From assembly GCA_032622095.1 (NCBI GenBank), contig CP136069.1:40898194-40962193 (forward strand): a DNA stretch of 64,000 nt, read 5' to 3'. This DNA comes from Siphonodentalium dalli (Eukaryota > Mollusca > Scaphopoda > Gadilida > Siphonodentaliidae). Positions 1 through 10,758 of this stretch are shown piece after piece. The notes beneath the pieces were generated by a model. The model was not told the origin of the DNA. It did no database searches and saw only the letters and a list, made by a program, of their open reading frames with translations. A program made the position numbers and the translations under genes. Every line of letters starts with the position of its first letter. Position 1 is the first letter of the stretch.

Positions 1-2189
1 TTTACTCGCGGTAGAGTGACAAAAATTCATGTCCCCAAACGGCGTTTCTCCAGTTCCAACGGTTAACTTTTTGCACAATATGAACAGTCAAAATGGTCCT
101 ATAAGAATCTGGCTAGAGACAAGGAGACATCATTTTGAGGAAAAACAAGAACTTTCCCAAATACCCTGCCTGTGAAAATAGTACTGTCATCCTGAATAAT
201 GGCAAAATGTCCTCCATTTGCATTGTTTACATTCTTAGGAACTATTTTCTTGGTATGGGAGACCATAATATCCTAACATTATTTTGCGATAGCGGATACA
301 CATGCCATGGGGGCGGGGCGGCCATGATTACAAACAACCCCATCCGTCAATACTAGAATACGATTACGAATGGAAATCGATCAGTAGGCAATCGCGCATG
401 GGATCAAGCTTTTGATTATGCCCATCAATATATATCGGTTATAAGCTATATGATTGTACCTGATAACCGACAATTTCTCGATTAATTTACATTCAAATGT
501 TATTAAACGTATTTTTCTCCACAATATTTTTCTCCCAGTGCACCAAAATAGAATTGACCGGAAGTGAACTCGCACAAGGAGTCCGTCGTAAAATATGACA
601 TATTTCGTCGGAATACGGTATTTTCCTATTCATAAATATGTTTTTATGTAGGCTATTTGATTTTAGAATAATACAATATTCTGAAACATGTAAGTTTTCT
701 ATTTATGTGATTTGCGTAATAATACGACATCTTGTAATCTCGCTTTCGACTATAGACTGGTAATTCTAAAAATAAAATATCAACATTTCCATCTGTAAAC
801 AGCACAAAACTTCATAAATCGTGGGTAATCAAGCAACTAAATTAATTCCAACAACTTAAATAAACTGAAAGCATCGATTTCATAAACTTGCCCGATTGCA
901 GGATCGAATTGCTTTTCTGGTCGATTTTCATGTACCTGCCGCGAATTAAAAAATGACAACAACATCATGAACATGTGTTTACAATAGAAATATGGCGACT
1001 GGCTCCCAAGAAAAACTGACACATTTTAGCGGACGTTTTTCAAACGATACAGTGAACATTAATCTAAAGCATAGCTCCTTGGCTCTTAACCGTGTGTCAC
1101 TTATCATAATGGGCTGCCTAATTATACTGTTGAAGTTATAGTTTTTCACATTTGAATGCCAAAACAATGCCATAATATTTCAGATATACTCTGTTTCAAA
1201 GTCATTTTTCTGGTACAAAAAGCTTTTTGGCTCACATCTATTCGTGGCACCTCCTTTAACGATATATGCTCTATATATTATCTCTATGTTGTTATATCTA
1301 TTTCTGTCTGCTTTTATGTGAAAAATACCAATTTTGTCAGCCCGTTTCCAGACATTTTTTATGAAACAGACTTTGCCATCCCCTTAAAATATGTCGCACT
1401 CACTTACCGACCAAAATCTGACTTTGTGCGCACGTACAGACATAACAGTCAGATAATTTCCATGAGAGAAAGTATATTTTGATTCAGGAGAACTGTATGA
1501 GAAAGGTTTTGTTTAGAAATCCACATGTTATATTACAAAAAACGTATTTAATTTAAATTTTCTAAAGTGAGGGTATGAGTTCTGAACTTCTGACTCAACT
1601 TCAACAGAAAGTAAACAGCTATATTTGGTACTGACTGTAGTGTCTTGTTTATACAGTAGGCCAGGTTCACTCAACCACCCAAGCATAATGATTTAGCATG
1701 GCCAACCTGGTCCAAATCCCAATCAGGATTAATCAAGAGATTGTTCAATGAATGCCTACCAGCAGAAAGAAACTGAATAAAGTGATAGCCAAACAGCTGT
1801 GTGATACTGGTTGTGACATTTAACATTTCAAACACTTACTTCAAAAACATGAGAATAAAGACATGTTCAGTGGCATAATGCATGGGTTTCTCGACAAAAT
1901 ATTCTTCATAGAGATCTCCCTAATCGGTGTGTACTTTTATGTATGGAAATTGCTCAACCACAAGCCCTGTGTGTGTGCACAAAGTCGGATGTCAATTGGG
2001 AAGAAAGTATCACACGTTTCCAATTTCTGTCAGAGGTAAAGTGTTATTTACTCTATATAATGTTGTTTTTAGCCACTCCTGTAAAGTTTGTGCCATTTTT
2101 CTTCTATTTTAAAAGTTATTCCAACTTGTTCTCGGAGTCAATATTTGGTTAAACCTTAAACTGTAAGTTTGTATTCAGGCTATATGACA
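1..2189. other. AT-rich intergenic DNA, no gene recognised
   Basis: Both strands hold only short open frames (longest about 108 codons, 1156-1482) with low-complexity hydrophobic translations. I saw no domain motif, signal peptide, convincing splice junctions or transposon ends. It could be intergenic or intronic to a gene outside the window. Confidence 0.4.
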
Positions 2190-2505
2190 ACCTGTGGAAT
2201 GTAGCATTCTACTAACATGGCCGAAAATCTCAAAAGAAATCGGCAATACCAGTCCTTGGTGAACATCGTCTGAACTACTCTCAATTGTAACTATTTACAT
2301 CTCGATTCGGGACGCAACTATCGGCGACAAACTAACGCAAAAGATTTCGCCATCGAGAGTCATTGCATTTAATTAATATATAAGAATGACGATGTGTGTT
2401 GTCAATTTGGATTAATATTCGTAAAAATAACTACTTTGAGCAAGATTATTTTCCATTTCTATTTCTATTTGATCACCCTGTACCGGAGTGTTTCGCGTCA
2501 CTTTA
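2190..2505 (+). repeat. Dispersed repeat, copy 1 (partner 43139-43450)
   Basis: About 315 bp align along their whole length, in the same orientation, with 43139-43450. Shared blocks include GAATGTAGCATTCTACTAAC and GATTTCGCCATCG. The copies differ by scattered substitutions and small indels, so this is an old family. No coding capacity and no clear terminal repeats were seen. At the partner site the copy interrupts a longer inverted-repeat arm, so the unit is mobile or was mobile. Confidence 0.7.
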
Positions 2506-3088
2506 ATGAGAGGTTCTGATGGTCAGATATCGACTTTAAAGCTACTTGGCGGGTGCGCTCCAAAATTCACCTAATAAATTAATAATATCAGCTTTTTAAT
2601 TTTTTCCGGTATCCAAATAGGCCGTAAAAATTAAATACTTGAACTACCTTTCTACTAGCAGTAAGAGTCCCTGAAAGAGGCACTATATTCACACACAAAA
2701 TACAACTTTGAACGCGATGTTTTGGTCCCAAACATAAATACCGCATATACCCGCCATGCAACAGAAAATAGCGTTCCGTGTTAAAATATTCCTCATATGC
2801 TAGTCATAAAGAGAGTTTGTTTCACTTCTGTGCGAAATATTTAAAACTGCTGGAATGGCTGTGACCATGGAAAGTATTTTTCAAAGAATACGGAGGCAGA
2901 ATATCAATATTTTGTATATCAGTTATTCTGTCAACCTATCTTAAGCGAACGTGTCATGTCCGTTTAAAAAGGGGAAGTTTAAAACTTTTCAAATTGTGTC
3001 GGGTGACCAAAGAGTCCGCTGATCGACATGGATAAAGAACGTCTATATGTTTTCGTTTCACAAAAGCGGTAGATAATAAAGAGCGTAT

Positions 3089-3394
3089 AATTAAAAAATT
3101 AAACGAGCCTTTCCTGGCGGAAGGAGAGGTTTGATTGTGATTCTATAAGATATATAGAGTCACTGGAGGATATCAAATGAGATATCACCACATTCGTGCG
3201 CCAATCACCATTTAAAGCCAAAATTTGGAGTGAAAACTACACTACCAAGTTGAAAAACAAGTATAATTAGTTCCAACCCATGAAAAGCAGGGAGGGAGGG
3301 AGGCATTTGATATCCTCCAGTGACTCTATATATCTTATAGAATCACAATCAAACTTCGCCTTCCGCAAGGAAAGGCTCGTTTAATTTTTTAATT
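3089..3394. repeat. Fold-back: 91-bp inverted arms beside the DIRS element
   Basis: The arm at 3089-3179 is nearly the exact reverse complement of 3304-3394, leaving a loop of about 124 bp. Two or three mismatches are visible near GGCGGAAGGAGAGG against CCTTCCGCAAGG. The loop side of the left arm (about 3171-3209) carries a block that also occurs just inside the 5' end of the neighbouring DIRS element (RC of about 7794-7832), so the fold-back is probably related to DIRS end structure. The right arm touches the DIRS inverted repeat at 3391. Confidence 0.8.
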
Positions 3395-3435
3395 CTATTA
3401 CGCCATATGACGTCACTTCCGTCATATCAAATGAG
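3391..3435 (+). repeat. DIRS inverted terminal repeat (3' end of element)
   Basis: 45 bp starting ATTCTATTACGCCATATGAC and running through GTCATATCAAATGAGA; reverse complement of 7829-7873 with two or three mismatches. It includes the palindromic-looking TGACGTCA. Confidence 0.85.
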
Positions 3436-3489
3436 ACTTTTAAAGCAAAAACGACAAATTTTGCAACCATATTTCAATCAGATCCAAAT

Positions 3490-4331
3490 TCATGATACAG
3501 GTACAGAACGCAAAACATTTGATGCAAATGCATTAACAGTGACAATTGGTTTGTTATCAAACCTAGCAAAAGTCCTGGACGATGACCAACCGGCCTGCTC
3601 CAAAATAATGTCAATAGGTACATTTAACATAAAGGCACGTGAAACAGCGGCACCCCGCACACTGTGTTCTTTGAACGTAGACACATCGATACCGCAATGG
3701 ACAATGCGGCCCGCAGCCATCGAGCCACAGTACTGGCAGACACCCGACCATGTGGTCGCACATAACTCAATAACAGTTCTGAACCTTGACGAAGGCTGTC
3801 CGTCCTAGAAATATATTCTTGCAAAGTACGATAAACACACAAGGATTCCTCCTCATACTGAATAAGCCGTACAGGTGGAGGCAACGCTCCTGGTCGACTA
3901 GTTTTGAGAACAGATGTGGAGACAAACACAAACTCCGAATCAGTCTGTGACATAGCGTCTAACCGAAGGCACAAACAGTCTGTACACGAGTAGCACACGT
4001 CAAAGAAATAAGCATAACCAGCTTGTATGAAAGTAGCCTTAAATTAAGCTTGTCAACCGGCATAAGAGTACGTAAATATGCCTGTGTTAATAGTACTGTA
4101 GCTCAGACCATTGTGAAATAACAATGTCAGAAAATCAAGAAATACATTTAAAGTCGGTGAAAGCGGATTAACCGTCCTTTCACGACGGTAACAAAACCAC
4201 CTCCTTTGCAACGAGGCACACTGTTTCTGAGTACCATCTCTCCAGGAACTCTGAAGAATAGCGGCTGCATCTTGAGAAATTCCTCGCTGCGAATAGCTTT
4301 CCCCGACAATCGACAGGCCATCAAGACACAC
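3490..4331 (-). pseudogene. DIRS tyrosine recombinase, frameshifted and lacking the nucleophile
   Basis: Three minus-strand frames together resemble a DIRS-type tyrosine recombinase. 4331-4053 reads as the SAM-like core-binding half (DAAAILQSSWRDGTQKQ ... FLDFLTLLFHNGLSYSTIN). 3998-3624 gives the start of the catalytic half (SQTDSEFVFVS ... VLKTSRPG, then VSASTVARWLRAAL). 3720-3490 gives the end (FKEHSVRGAAVSRAF, EQAGWSSSRTFARFDNKP). The first catalytic Arg is visible as TRVQT in another frame near 4000, showing a frameshift. The HxxR box is present (HSVR). The position where the family has its catalytic Tyr (FxxFYNK) reads FARFDNK, GAT for the expected TAT/TAC. Strand exchange would be impossible even without the frameshifts. 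Confidence 0.8.
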
Positions 4332-4800
4332 TTCCGAAGAGGATGTACCTGAAAAGTAGATGGCATTGTTAGAAGGCTGTCTGTCTGTGGAAGGATTATC
4401 GGAGGCCTAATAAGCATCTCCAACAATGAACAAAACCACGGCTGAGTAGGCCACAATGGTGCAATCATTAAGCATTCCCCACTTTCAGCCCTGAGTTTTT
4501 GAATGCATCGGCTCAAAAGAGAGAAGGGGAAAACATATAAAGATAATCACGACCCCAGTGTTGATTGAACGCATCAGTAGAAATTGCACCTGGATCTGGC
4601 TGCCAGGAACAATATCTGGCAATTTGTTTATTCAAACGAGATGCAAACATGTCGATATCAGGTAATGCAAACAATACAACTAAGCGTTGAAACAATTTTG
4701 GGTCCAGCTTCCATTCATGTTTATCGTTAAATTTCCGTGATGCTAGATCTGCCTCTGTGTTGGTATCACCATGTACCCAACAGGCTGTTATCCAGATATT
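4148..4800 (-). pseudogene. DIRS linker between RNase H and recombinase, broken
   Basis: Two short minus-strand frames continue the pol-like protein downstream of the RT/RNase H ORF. 4695-4513 has LPDIDMFASRLNKQIARYCSW, typical of the region after RNase H in DIRS elements (P-x-DLFASR-N-Q ... W). 4516-4148 has IAPLWPTQPWFCSLLEML ... HPLRKCVLMACRLSG, which precedes the core-binding domain. Stops and frame changes separate the pieces, so the original polyprotein is interrupted at least twice here. Confidence 0.7.
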
Positions 4801-6144
4801 TTAATCTAGACACCATTGCCAGATGTCATGGACAATGTTATTACACAACAAAGAACCCATACCACCCATATTATTAATATAGACAGTGGCAGTTGTATTA
4901 TCCATACACAATTTTACATGCTTGTTTTCTAACGATGACACAAAGGCTTTCATTGTTAAAAAGGCAGCCAGTAACTCTGAATAGTTTATATGATAGGTGT
5001 GTTCATTTGTGGTCCAACGACCACCTGTGGAGATACCATTAAAACAGGATCCCCATCCAAAGGATGAAGCATCAGAAAACAAAACACAGTCAAATGATCT
5101 AAATTGAAAACAATTCTTGGCGGATGCAATATTGTGTAACCACCAAGACAGTTCAGTCTTCATATCTGGCGATATGTTCATATAGGCTTCAAAGTTATAG
5201 TGGTTTCTCTGAAGAGCAGTGACTTTCTCTCGCTCTAGACACCGGTAATGAAGTTTACCAACGGTGACAGCCTCAAAGCTAGATGTAATGAGCCCAATCA
5301 CTTGAGCAATTAGTCGAATTTTGACAAATGACATAGATAACAGTAAAGCACAAGCAGCTTGTACTTTACAAATACGTTCAGCCGTTAATTTCACAGTCAT
5401 GTCTCGTGAATCACTTATGTGACCCAGATAGCAAATTGATTGTTGATGAGTGACTACAGTTTTCTCCCAATTGATCACAAACCCCAACCTCTGTAACAAA
5501 GCCAAAACCATATTTACGCTCATTTGACACTCGGATACGGTGTCGGCAATAATGGCAGAATCATCAATATAATAAGTAATTTTAATGCCTTGTTGTCTGA
5601 GAGTAGAATAAACAGGCTTTAACAGTTTGGTAAACAAACGAGGAGCACTTGAAAGCCCCTGTGGCATGGTCAAGAAATTGTACATTTTTCCTTCCCAAAC
5701 GAACCTCAAAACTTTTCTATGTTCTTTAAGTATGGAAACCGAAAAATAGGCATGACGTAAATCAATGGATGTCATAAACACATTTGTTGTTACCAAATTT
5801 AGAGCAGTTTGCAATGTTTCCATTTTAAAATGGCGATAAACAATGTGTTCATTAAGGTGTTTCAAATTGAAAATAACACGAAACTGGCCATCATGTTTAG
5901 GCCGCAGGACAATTGATGACACTAAACCATCGTGACTCCATGGAATTTCAGCAATAACTTTCATTTCAATGAGTTTAGATACTTCGTTGGTAATCAGAAG
6001 ACTTACTTCTCGGGAATATCGATTTTCATAGAAAGAACCTTGAATTGGTTGATGGCCATTAATGAATTCTAACGGGCAATGTGTTAAACATAAAATCTCT
6101 GAGTCACTTGTAATATTCGTCCATTCATGAAAATAAAATTTCAA
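4801..6144 (-). CDS. DIRS reverse transcriptase / RNase H, open frame
   Basis: 447 codons with no internal stop. The RT palm is recognisable from RVIFNLKHLNEHI (about residue 90), MTSIDLRHAYFSVSI, the DIRS signature FLTMPQGLSSAPRLFTKLL, and the catalytic YIDDS (YxDD) near residue 192. RNase H follows with CVLFSDASSFGWGS, the YSELLAAF glutamate helix and LCMDNTTATVYINN. It copies element RNA into DNA and removes the RNA template. MP-G-SSAP-FTK plus YIDD distinguishes DIRS-type RT from LINE (YADD) and most LTR pol genes. The frame ends at a TAG just where the family normally continues towards the recombinase, so this is probably a truncated portion of a longer protein. The start is uncertain because an upstream ATG in frame is not obvious. 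Confidence 0.85.
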   Translation of the reverse strand: MKFYFHEWTNITSDSEILCLTHCPLEFINGHQPIQGSFYENRYSREVSLLITNEVSKLIEMKVIAEIPWSHDGLVSSIVLRPKHDGQFRVIFNLKHLNEHIVYRHFKMETLQTALNLVTTNVFMTSIDLRHAYFSVSILKEHRKVLRFVWEGKMYNFLTMPQGLSSAPRLFTKLLKPVYSTLRQQGIKITYYIDDSAIIADTVSECQMSVNMVLALLQRLGFVINWEKTVVTHQQSICYLGHISDSRDMTVKLTAERICKVQAACALLLSMSFVKIRLIAQVIGLITSSFEAVTVGKLHYRCLEREKVTALQRNHYNFEAYMNISPDMKTELSWWLHNIASAKNCFQFRSFDCVLFSDASSFGWGSCFNGISTGGRWTTNEHTYHINYSELLAAFLTMKAFVSSLENKHVKLCMDNTTATVYINNMGGMGSLLCNNIVHDIWQWCLD

Positions 6145-6206
6145 CAGACCGCCTCTAAAAGCAGGGTTATATTGATATGAGCTCTTACCTTCGTCAACTA
6201 TAGTAA

Positions 6207-7558
6207 CTAGTTCCTAGGCGACTCTTGCCTGAACCAGATGGGTATAAGGGCTGTATCGGTTCCCTCTGCCTCTACATCGAGTAGCCGCTTGTCCCGGCCT
6301 CTGTGGAACTGAGCAAAACCAGTGTTCATCGAAGATGAGGGGCACGAAGAGTTGATTTTCTGGCTAATCCTTTTGGTATCGCCAATCTCACGGATGGTCG
6401 TAGACACATCATCGCCGAACAGCTGTGTGGAATATTTGATGGAATGTGCACACAAGTGGGAGTACTCTCCCTTCATATCAGGACGCATGGAATCGCGTCG
6501 ATAAATGTTTAACTGATGAAATCCGTGACCCATCAATGCGAAGCCAGTCATACAGTTTTCCAGCAATTCTGAGTTTGCGAATTCTGGCCGATTCCCCAAG
6601 TCATTAAACACTTTGACGAAAGTTTTTGCAGACAAAATCATAGTGGCTCCAACAGTCTGTAGTTTCCGATCCACTGTCTTAGTGTTCACGGACAGCATAT
6701 CCCAAATTAGCGGGTTTGTTTTGATCCCGACCAACGAAGAGCAATTATCGGGTCGGAGACAATTCTTCCCTTTAGTTAAGCTGATAGCCTTCTCGTCATC
6801 GAGGCCATCCTTGAACCACTGATTTACGCAATTGGCCAAGTTTTCATCCACCGATTTGTCACAAGCCTCTGTTAACGATAATTTAGCACCTGCAACTAGG
6901 AATGGATTACTAATATCGGAGATACCCAGGCCGGTATCCAATATTGTTTCTGCTGCTGAAGATGCACAAGAACCATTGTCATTCCGAATCTGACTTTGAA
7001 CAGTTACATCATCCACACAATCATTTGAATAGTAAGTTTGATCATCAATATCATAATAGTCATCAACATACTGATTGTCATCTGTGCAGTACGAGGGATT
7101 TTCCAAAGACGCTAACCGCTCAGTAATGACGGAAACTTGAGCCCCTTGATCTTTTTGAGTCTTTGAAATTTCAGCCAATGGATTCAAAATCAGCTGAGTC
7201 GAAGCATCTGGTTTCGGTACATGACCTCCAGAAATAGCTGCAGGCATTCCAAACACAGAAGAGCGCACATCTGGTGCAACCCTAGGGTTGACAGTAAATA
7301 TATCGACTTCAGCGGTGATTCCAGGATGCTGTCTGACGTCTGAGAACGCCGATTAGAAACGGTAGTACTGCCACTTGTACTAATTTGTCGCATTAATGTG
7401 GAACCGACTGTAGAGTTAGTAAGTAATATTATTATACTTGACTTAGAAGCACGCTTCTTGGTCTTGGCTGACTCCGCAGGGGATGTCATTGGCTTACTAC
7501 TGGTATGGGCCAGAATAGAACCGTCCACATGCGAAGGAATGTTATTGTTGTCCGCCAT
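6207..7558 (-). pseudogene. DIRS gag-like protein, one frameshift
   Basis: Translation starts at the ATG at 7558 (MADNNNIPSHVDGS, followed by a Ser/Thr/Lys-rich stretch) and changes frame near 7200-7270 to continue in the 353-codon frame 7268-6207. The second part is acidic in the middle and ends with a region found in DIRS gag-like proteins: NIYRRDSMRPDMKGEYSHLC followed by LFGDDVSTTIREI. These proteins are thought to bind and package element RNA. No zinc knuckle is visible. The position, directly inside the 5' inverted repeat and upstream of RT, supports the call. The frameshift makes it non-functional unless it is a sequencing error. Confidence 0.65.
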
Positions 7559-7828
7559 TGTTGGCGATAGCCTCTAAGCCAAGTCGCAAACACAATTTGC
7601 AAACAAAGCAGCAAAAGAGAACAATAAAAATAGTCTAATAACTTTCCTAAAAATGTTATTTTAATTTATATTATTGCGGTAGCAAGTAAACACAATAAAT
7701 AAATATTGTATCGAGGCAAACAGCACCCGATTTTATGGAGACTATTGGAGGTGATCGAAGAGGACTAAAACACGTCCGCTCGCACACAAATATTTGGGTG
7801 AAGTGATTGGCGCACGCATGTGATGATA

Positions 7829-7873
7829 TCTCATTTGATACGACGGAGGTGACGTCATATGGCGTAATAGAAT
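7829..7873 (-). repeat. DIRS inverted terminal repeat (5' end of element)
   Basis: Reverse complement of 3391-3435. It marks the 5' boundary upstream of the gag-like start at 7558. Sequence to the right (TGTATATGTCC) has no match to the other flank. Confidence 0.85.
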
Positions 7874-8156
7874 GTATATGTCCTACTGCATGTAACGTGG
7901 ATTGTTTTGCCATCCATGTGTCGTATGAATGATGGTGATTGCGAGTGTTTTTAGATTTTCCCTTAAAGCTGAAGCTTGGCTTTGGAAATCTTGACTAATT
8001 TTGGTGGCAAATCGGACCGTGCATCTGTATATATACCTCTTTCTTTACTGAATGGATTCTTCAACTCATGTATAAAAACATGGACTGAGACGGTCTGTCA
8101 TTATTTCAATTGGAAGGATGTTTTGAAAATAGAAGACAGACGTCATATAATCCTAT

Positions 8157-8245
8157 TCAGTCATTGGGGGAGGGGGGTGTTCAGATATATACAAAATACT
8201 TATAATCCTATTCAGTCATTGGGGGGGGGGGGTTCAGATATAGCG
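8157..8245 (+). repeat. Short direct duplication ending in G-tracts
   Basis: ATAATCCTATTCAGTCATTG plus a run of G and TTCAGATATA occurs twice with a period of about 51 bp. It is an example of the homopolymer G/C runs that recur through the window. Confidence 0.7.
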
Positions 8246-8289
8246 AGTTTTGCTACAAATGTTGCCTGTTAACAACAGAAAGCCTCGTG

Positions 8290-8519
8290 ATTTTAGAGTT
8301 ATCAATCTTCATCCGCAAATTGGTCCGAGACCATCGGCTCGTCGACTGTTTACTGGGCCACTATTAATTATCGATGGTGAAAAATAATAGATTTTTAAAA
8401 ATCGATATCTGATAACTCTGATAGGCGGGTTCCTCCACTCGAATCAAATATTTTACCCCCCCCCCCAATCCAAATAAATAGTAATTGAGGGGCGCTTAAT
8501 CGGATTACGCATCTTTAAA
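8290..8519 (-). mobile_element. Truncated copy of the AGGTACTC fold-back element
   Basis: The stretch AAAATCGATATCTGATAACT ... ACTCGAATCAAATATTTTACC ... GTAATTGAGGGGCGCTTAAT matches one arm of the complete elements at 27401-27888 and 35758-36151. The outer end is degraded (CGGATTACGCATCTTTAAAA instead of the usual CGGATTGAGTACCTTTAA). The other end is missing. Confidence 0.65.
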
Positions 8520-8754
8520 ACGCGTACGCCTACGGGAACGCGTTGCTAGCCGTATCCGACTGGTAATGTATGGCGAGTCAGCTGGACAAAAATTATATAA
8601 TTATGATATAGCGAAAGGTAATTGTAATTCACATTCGCTTTATGTTGACAGACGTTATATAGAGAGGGTGGGGCTCTGTGTTATCAGTTGCATTCGCCAA
8701 GGACCAGGCGACAGTTGGAAAGGGTTGGTGTCTTTCTTCCTCTAATATGAGGGG

Positions 8755-8935
8755 GGGGTCGGAAAACATTTCCAGGCACGTATGATCATTTTAATTTGTT
8801 CCGGCCTCGGGGGACCACCCACCCAATTTCTTCCGTTTCCGGCCTTTTTTCCAGGCAATTTTGGACACCCACCCTTTTTTTCCGTTTCAGGAATTTTTTT
8901 CCGGTCAGTTTTGGACACCCACCCCCTAAATTTGA
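8755..8935 (+). repeat. Minisatellite-like block of GGACACCCACCC units
   Basis: Units of about 45-55 bp, each ending in TTTTGGACACCCACCC or a close variant and separated by TTTTTTCCGG runs, occur three times. Similar blocks occur at 25890-26045, 27190-27275 and, on the opposite strand or in part, near 19805-19960, 20385-20515, 24505-24600, 33300-33380 and 42490-42600. No coding capacity. Confidence 0.55.
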
Positions 8936-9909
8936 GAAAATTATCAATTGACCAACCAAATAGCTGATTATTTGAAGAATAATGCTAATACCAAACATAA
9001 CCATGATATACCCGCATGACTCTTCTTGTGGCATCTCAGAAACCAGAACTGAGGAAACATGTTATAGCGTGTAATGGCAGGCTGCATTGTAGCCACGGTG
9101 AAGTTGACTGCCTGAAGTAATAGGCTTCGTAATAATTGGGAATAACATATGGATGGATAGCCCAATCTCACTTCTTTTTTGCTCACGATGTCAGTGACGA
9201 TAAAATCTGTGTTACTGCACATGTGATTAACATTACAAGCTGATCCACATTAACTTGGAAAACAATGTGAAATTGTTCAAGCTGGCCTTCAATTTATATG
9301 TTAAGATTTTATGTTTTACGTTGTCAAAAGTCTATTTTATTCCATTATTTATTATATCTTTAATTCCATGTCACATATGATCAAGTGTGCTTTCATTTTA
9401 TTGCTTATTTTCAGCTGAGTTCTGCATAGTTATTCTTATTTTGTTGTATCAGTAGATGGAATCCTGATTAAATTTTATTTTTCCAATAGCGCAGTTTCTT
9501 GTTCTATCAATTTGAATTTGGGTTATTGTTGGCCATTGTGCAACTGATCTAACTTCTGATAACCTCTATATATAGTATAGTATAGCATTGCTATTAACTA
9601 AATATGACCTGTTTCTGTTCAAAACACATCAAAATAAGACTCAATAGCAGAAATGGAGAAAAAATTTGGTACATGGAAAAAACTGCTTTTCGGACCCGAG
9701 ATACGCCCACCCACCCCACCATATACGTGCCTGGAATTTTTTTACGACCCCCTGCCCCTGCTAATATTGGTAAAAATGTTCAACTATTTGGTTTCATGAC
9801 TGATTTCACGACCGATTTCATACACCGATTGATTGATGCCTAGAACAACAGGTAGAAATTTCATACTGAGAAAATAGGTTATAATAGCTCTAATATAAAT
9901 TTACGTTAG
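8936..9909. other. AT-rich spacer, nothing recognised
   Basis: Short open frames only; no repeat ends, splice-supported motifs or RNA structure seen by eye. Confidence 0.35.
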
Positions 9910-10309
9910 TTAACCCTTTACCCAACAAACCGGCCAAAACCGGCCAAATAAAGCTTCAACAGCCTAAAATATCTTGGGTCTGTCTCAATAAAACCATACA
10001 AATATGGATATCATTGGAACCGGCTCATTGACCACATTGTGATGGTTATAGTTATGCCCTGTACCAATGCATTCTCTTATATATGCGAGTCGACCATAGG
10101 TTGCCTCGCATATATAAGAGAATGCATTGGCCTAAACAAAATCTTTTTTTAACACTTTTTACCATTTTTTCTTACATTCTTTAACAATTTTATAATTTTT
10201 AATGTGTTAAGCCAATGCATTCTCTTATATATGCGAGGCGACCTATGGTCGACTCGCATATATAAGAGAATGCATTGGCACAGGGCCGTTCTGTTGGGTA
10301 AAGGGTTAA
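9910..10309 (-). mobile_element. TTAA-flanked MITE with two 67-bp palindromes, copy 1
   Basis: 400 bp including TTAA at both ends. The terminal inverted repeat is CCCTTTACCCAACA. TTAA duplication plus CCC-starting ends is the hallmark of the piggyBac superfamily. Two near-perfect hairpins (10064-10130 and 10212-10278) share the arm CCAATGCATTCTCTTATATA and an asymmetric centre containing TCGACCATAGG; the second hairpin is the reverse complement of the first. Between them is an A/T-rich spacer with AAAATTGTTAAAGAATG-type repeats. There is no transposase ORF, so movement would depend on an enzyme supplied elsewhere. Orientation is opposite to copies 2-4. Confidence 0.88.
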
Positions 10310-10556
10310 ATTTCCCAACCAATATTTGTTGTAACGATTATTATTTTTTGACTCAGCGTTAAACAATGCCCTAATTTCAGTCAAAAATAAGATAAATATA
10401 AGACCGAATTGGACCCTTAGTTGAGCAATATTTTATCATATTAAAGGGAGACTGTACCCTAAAACCTGCCATTTATAAGGGACCATCTGATTTCATACTC
10501 AACAGAATATAAGCAACAAATGAATGAATGTGAGCCATGGATTAGTGCAAAACACA

Positions 10557-10718
10557 GTCATGTGCTCAATGAACGATGCAAACAACATGGTAATTATAAT
10601 GAAAATGAATTTATGAATCGAGTCATAAATACGTTTTCATTATAATTACCATGTTCGAGTCATAAATTCATTTTCATTATAATTACCATGTTGTTTTGCA
10701 TCGTTCATAGAGCACATG
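10557..10718. repeat. Imperfect palindrome with 58-bp arms
   Basis: 10557-10615 and 10660-10718 are reverse complements with two or three differences. A third copy of the core TTTCATTATAATTACCATGT (10633-10652) lies in the centre as a direct repeat of the right arm. It sits immediately left of the LTR element and is probably a small fold-back transposon. Confidence 0.8.
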
Positions 10719-10758
10719 TGTGAATTTTGCATTTAATTGATATGTTCCGTTGACCTCA

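Larger units (their letters stand above)
3391..7873 (-). mobile_element. DIRS-like tyrosine-recombinase retrotransposon, decayed
   Basis: A 4.5-kb element lies on the minus strand in the DIRS order: gag-like (7558-6207), reverse transcriptase plus RNase H (6144-4801), then tyrosine recombinase (about 4331-3490). It is bounded by 45-bp inverted repeats with two or three mismatches (3391-3435 and 7829-7873), both containing ATATGACGTCA or its complement. DIRS elements integrate through a recombinase rather than a DDE integrase and make no target duplication; none is seen. The gag-like and recombinase frames are broken, while the RT/RNase H frame is still open over 447 codons. This copy is therefore almost certainly inactive. 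Confidence 0.88.
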
